From: Thalassoglobus polymorphus
GTDB lineage: Bacteria > Planctomycetota > Planctomycetia > Planctomycetales > Planctomycetaceae
DNA length: 64,000 bases
Direction: 5' to 3'
Assembly: GCF_007744255.1 (NCBI RefSeq)
Contig: NZ_CP036267.1
Coordinates: 5,282,001 to 5,346,000, forward strand
Shown one piece after another: positions 63,417 through 64,000 of the stretch. The notes under the pieces were generated by a model. The model saw only the letters and a program-made list of their open reading frames with translations. It made no database searches and was not told the DNA's origin. The translations under genes and the position numbers were made by a program. How positions within the stretch are numbered: position 1 is the stretch's first letter; each line of letters opens with the position of its first letter.

Positions 63417-64000
63417 TCAGCGAACGATTTGCTGTGGGACAGCTTTCTCTCTGGTGAGTGGAAGTGAGTGGCCTTGAGTTTCTGTGTTGAGTGGACTTGA
63501 TTTCAGCGAAGGAGCCGGCAAGGTTGGAGGGATTTCAGGCTGTAAAATTTCAGGAACGTGATCCACAATCGACTTCGCCAGTGATCGAGCGTAGAGAGAA
63601 TTCCCAGTGGGGGTCAGGTGTCCATTCTTTTCATAGAAGAACAACGTCCGATCTCCAGTTTGCTCGAACAGCTGAATGGAATTGTGAATCAGAGTTAGCG
63701 AATCAATTCCCCGATCCGCGAAGTAGGCATGCAAGTCCCGGTCAAAGGCGAGAGCGTTTCGCGAAGGGGCTCGTCCTGTTTGAGGTTCCAAATCCCAGGC
63801 ATTGGGAACAATTGAAATCATCAAATCGGCGTTGATGGATTGCGTGAACGACCACATTGAAACAAGCGGCTTGAGCGAGATCGGTTCGTCAGAAGAGACC
63901 GGCACGGAAGCATTTGTATTTGACAGCCCGAATAACGGCCCAGCCTTTCCAATGACCCAATCTGCGGTCGCGAACTCTTCACAAAGTGCTGCGAGTTCAT
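63417..64000 (-). CDS. SGNH-like hydrolase or acetyltransferase, partial (right edge)
   Basis: The open frame continues to the right edge, so the N-terminus is missing (195 or so residues visible). NGHLTPTGNSLYARSLAKSI looks like the C-terminal catalytic Asp/His block of SGNH proteins such as AlgX/AlgJ-type O-acetyltransferases, with MISIVPNAWDLEP and FADRGIDSLTLIHNSIQLF as earlier strands. The last 45 residues are proline-rich. The likely substrate is an exopolysaccharide. The GTG at 63905 is not the real start, since the frame is open and protein-like beyond it (ADWVIGKAGPLFGLS). Confidence 0.6.
   Translation of the reverse strand, partial: ELAALCEEFATADWVIGKAGPLFGLSNTNASVPVSSDEPISLKPLVSMWSFTQSINADLMISIVPNAWDLEPQTGRAPSRNALAFDRDLHAYFADRGIDSLTLIHNSIQLFEQTGDRTLFFYEKNGHLTPTGNSLYARSLAKSIVDHVPEILQPEIPPTLPAPSLKSSPLNTETQGHSLPLTREKAVPQQIVR

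Overview
The window looks like a chromosomal segment of a planctomycete, probably in the Planctomycetaceae/Gimesia-Rubinisphaera range. The evidence is gene content: a PSD1/PSCyt protein next to a DUF1501 protein, a PVC-type CxxCH haem protein, an ECF sigma factor of the PF07638 type, a cysteine-rich 'YTV' repeat protein, a sulfatase, several exported beta-propeller proteins, and frequent starts without a Shine-Dalgarno. The genus is inference. No rRNA, tRNA, CRISPR array, integrase, transposase or phage module was seen. Most of the window is ordinary chromosome with long intergenic gaps.

Layout. 1-0.8 kb: ahcY, cut by the left edge. 1.4-6.7 kb: a minus-strand ECF sigma/PSD1/DUF1501 unit. 7-10 kb: a TIM-barrel isomerase, then the YTV repeat protein with a structured 3' region and a strong terminator. 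10.4-14.4 kb: rpoZ and gmk (overlapping), an STN-like secreted protein, an exported methyltransferase and a KaiC-like ATPase. 14.9-22.9 kb: three paralogous exported beta-propeller (GH32-like) proteins, a SASA-type esterase and a secreted glycerophosphodiesterase. 23.2-25.3 kb: btaA and btaB, predicted to make a phosphorus-free betaine lipid. 25.7-33.3 kb: an FAD oxidoreductase, a nitroreductase, RlmB-like methyltransferase, RsfS and a membrane pyrophosphatase. 33.7-41 kb: a PfkB kinase, recJ, a hexuronate/aldonate operon (UxuA-like, enolase-superfamily, MFS) and RidA. 41-45.2 kb: metW/metX and sufS/sufE. 45.5-50.3 kb: hypotheticals, a PolB-like exonuclease and a thioredoxin-like secreted protein. 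50.5-58.4 kb: a DNA methyltransferase joined to a degenerate GIY-YIG domain, a lactonase, the PVC haem protein, a YtqB/MnmM-like methyltransferase and a thioredoxin. 58.9-64 kb: a sulfatase, a toroid-like secreted protein, scpB and an SGNH-like protein cut by the right edge.

The most distinctive signal is not a gene. Two families of short palindromic, transposase-less elements are scattered through the gaps. Family A is 104 bp in every intact copy and ends in TAGAGCA...TGCTCTA. Family B is a 75 bp core flanked by YTAR-type tetranucleotides. At 28.1 kb a B copy sits in the hairpin apex of an A copy with a clean CTAG duplication; removing it and one CTAG restores exactly 104 bp. At 45.3 kb an A copy sits in the centre of a B copy. 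At four genes the TAG at an element boundary is the gene's stop codon. A third short motif family (C) recurs in gaps.

How the genes fit together (inference): ahcY would recycle S-adenosylhomocysteine produced by the many methyltransferases here, including btaB. metX/metW feed methionine, and sufS/sufE mobilise sulfur for Fe-S clusters. The secreted sulfatase, esterase, propellers and haem-oxidase proteins fit degradation of complex sulfated or acylated polysaccharides.
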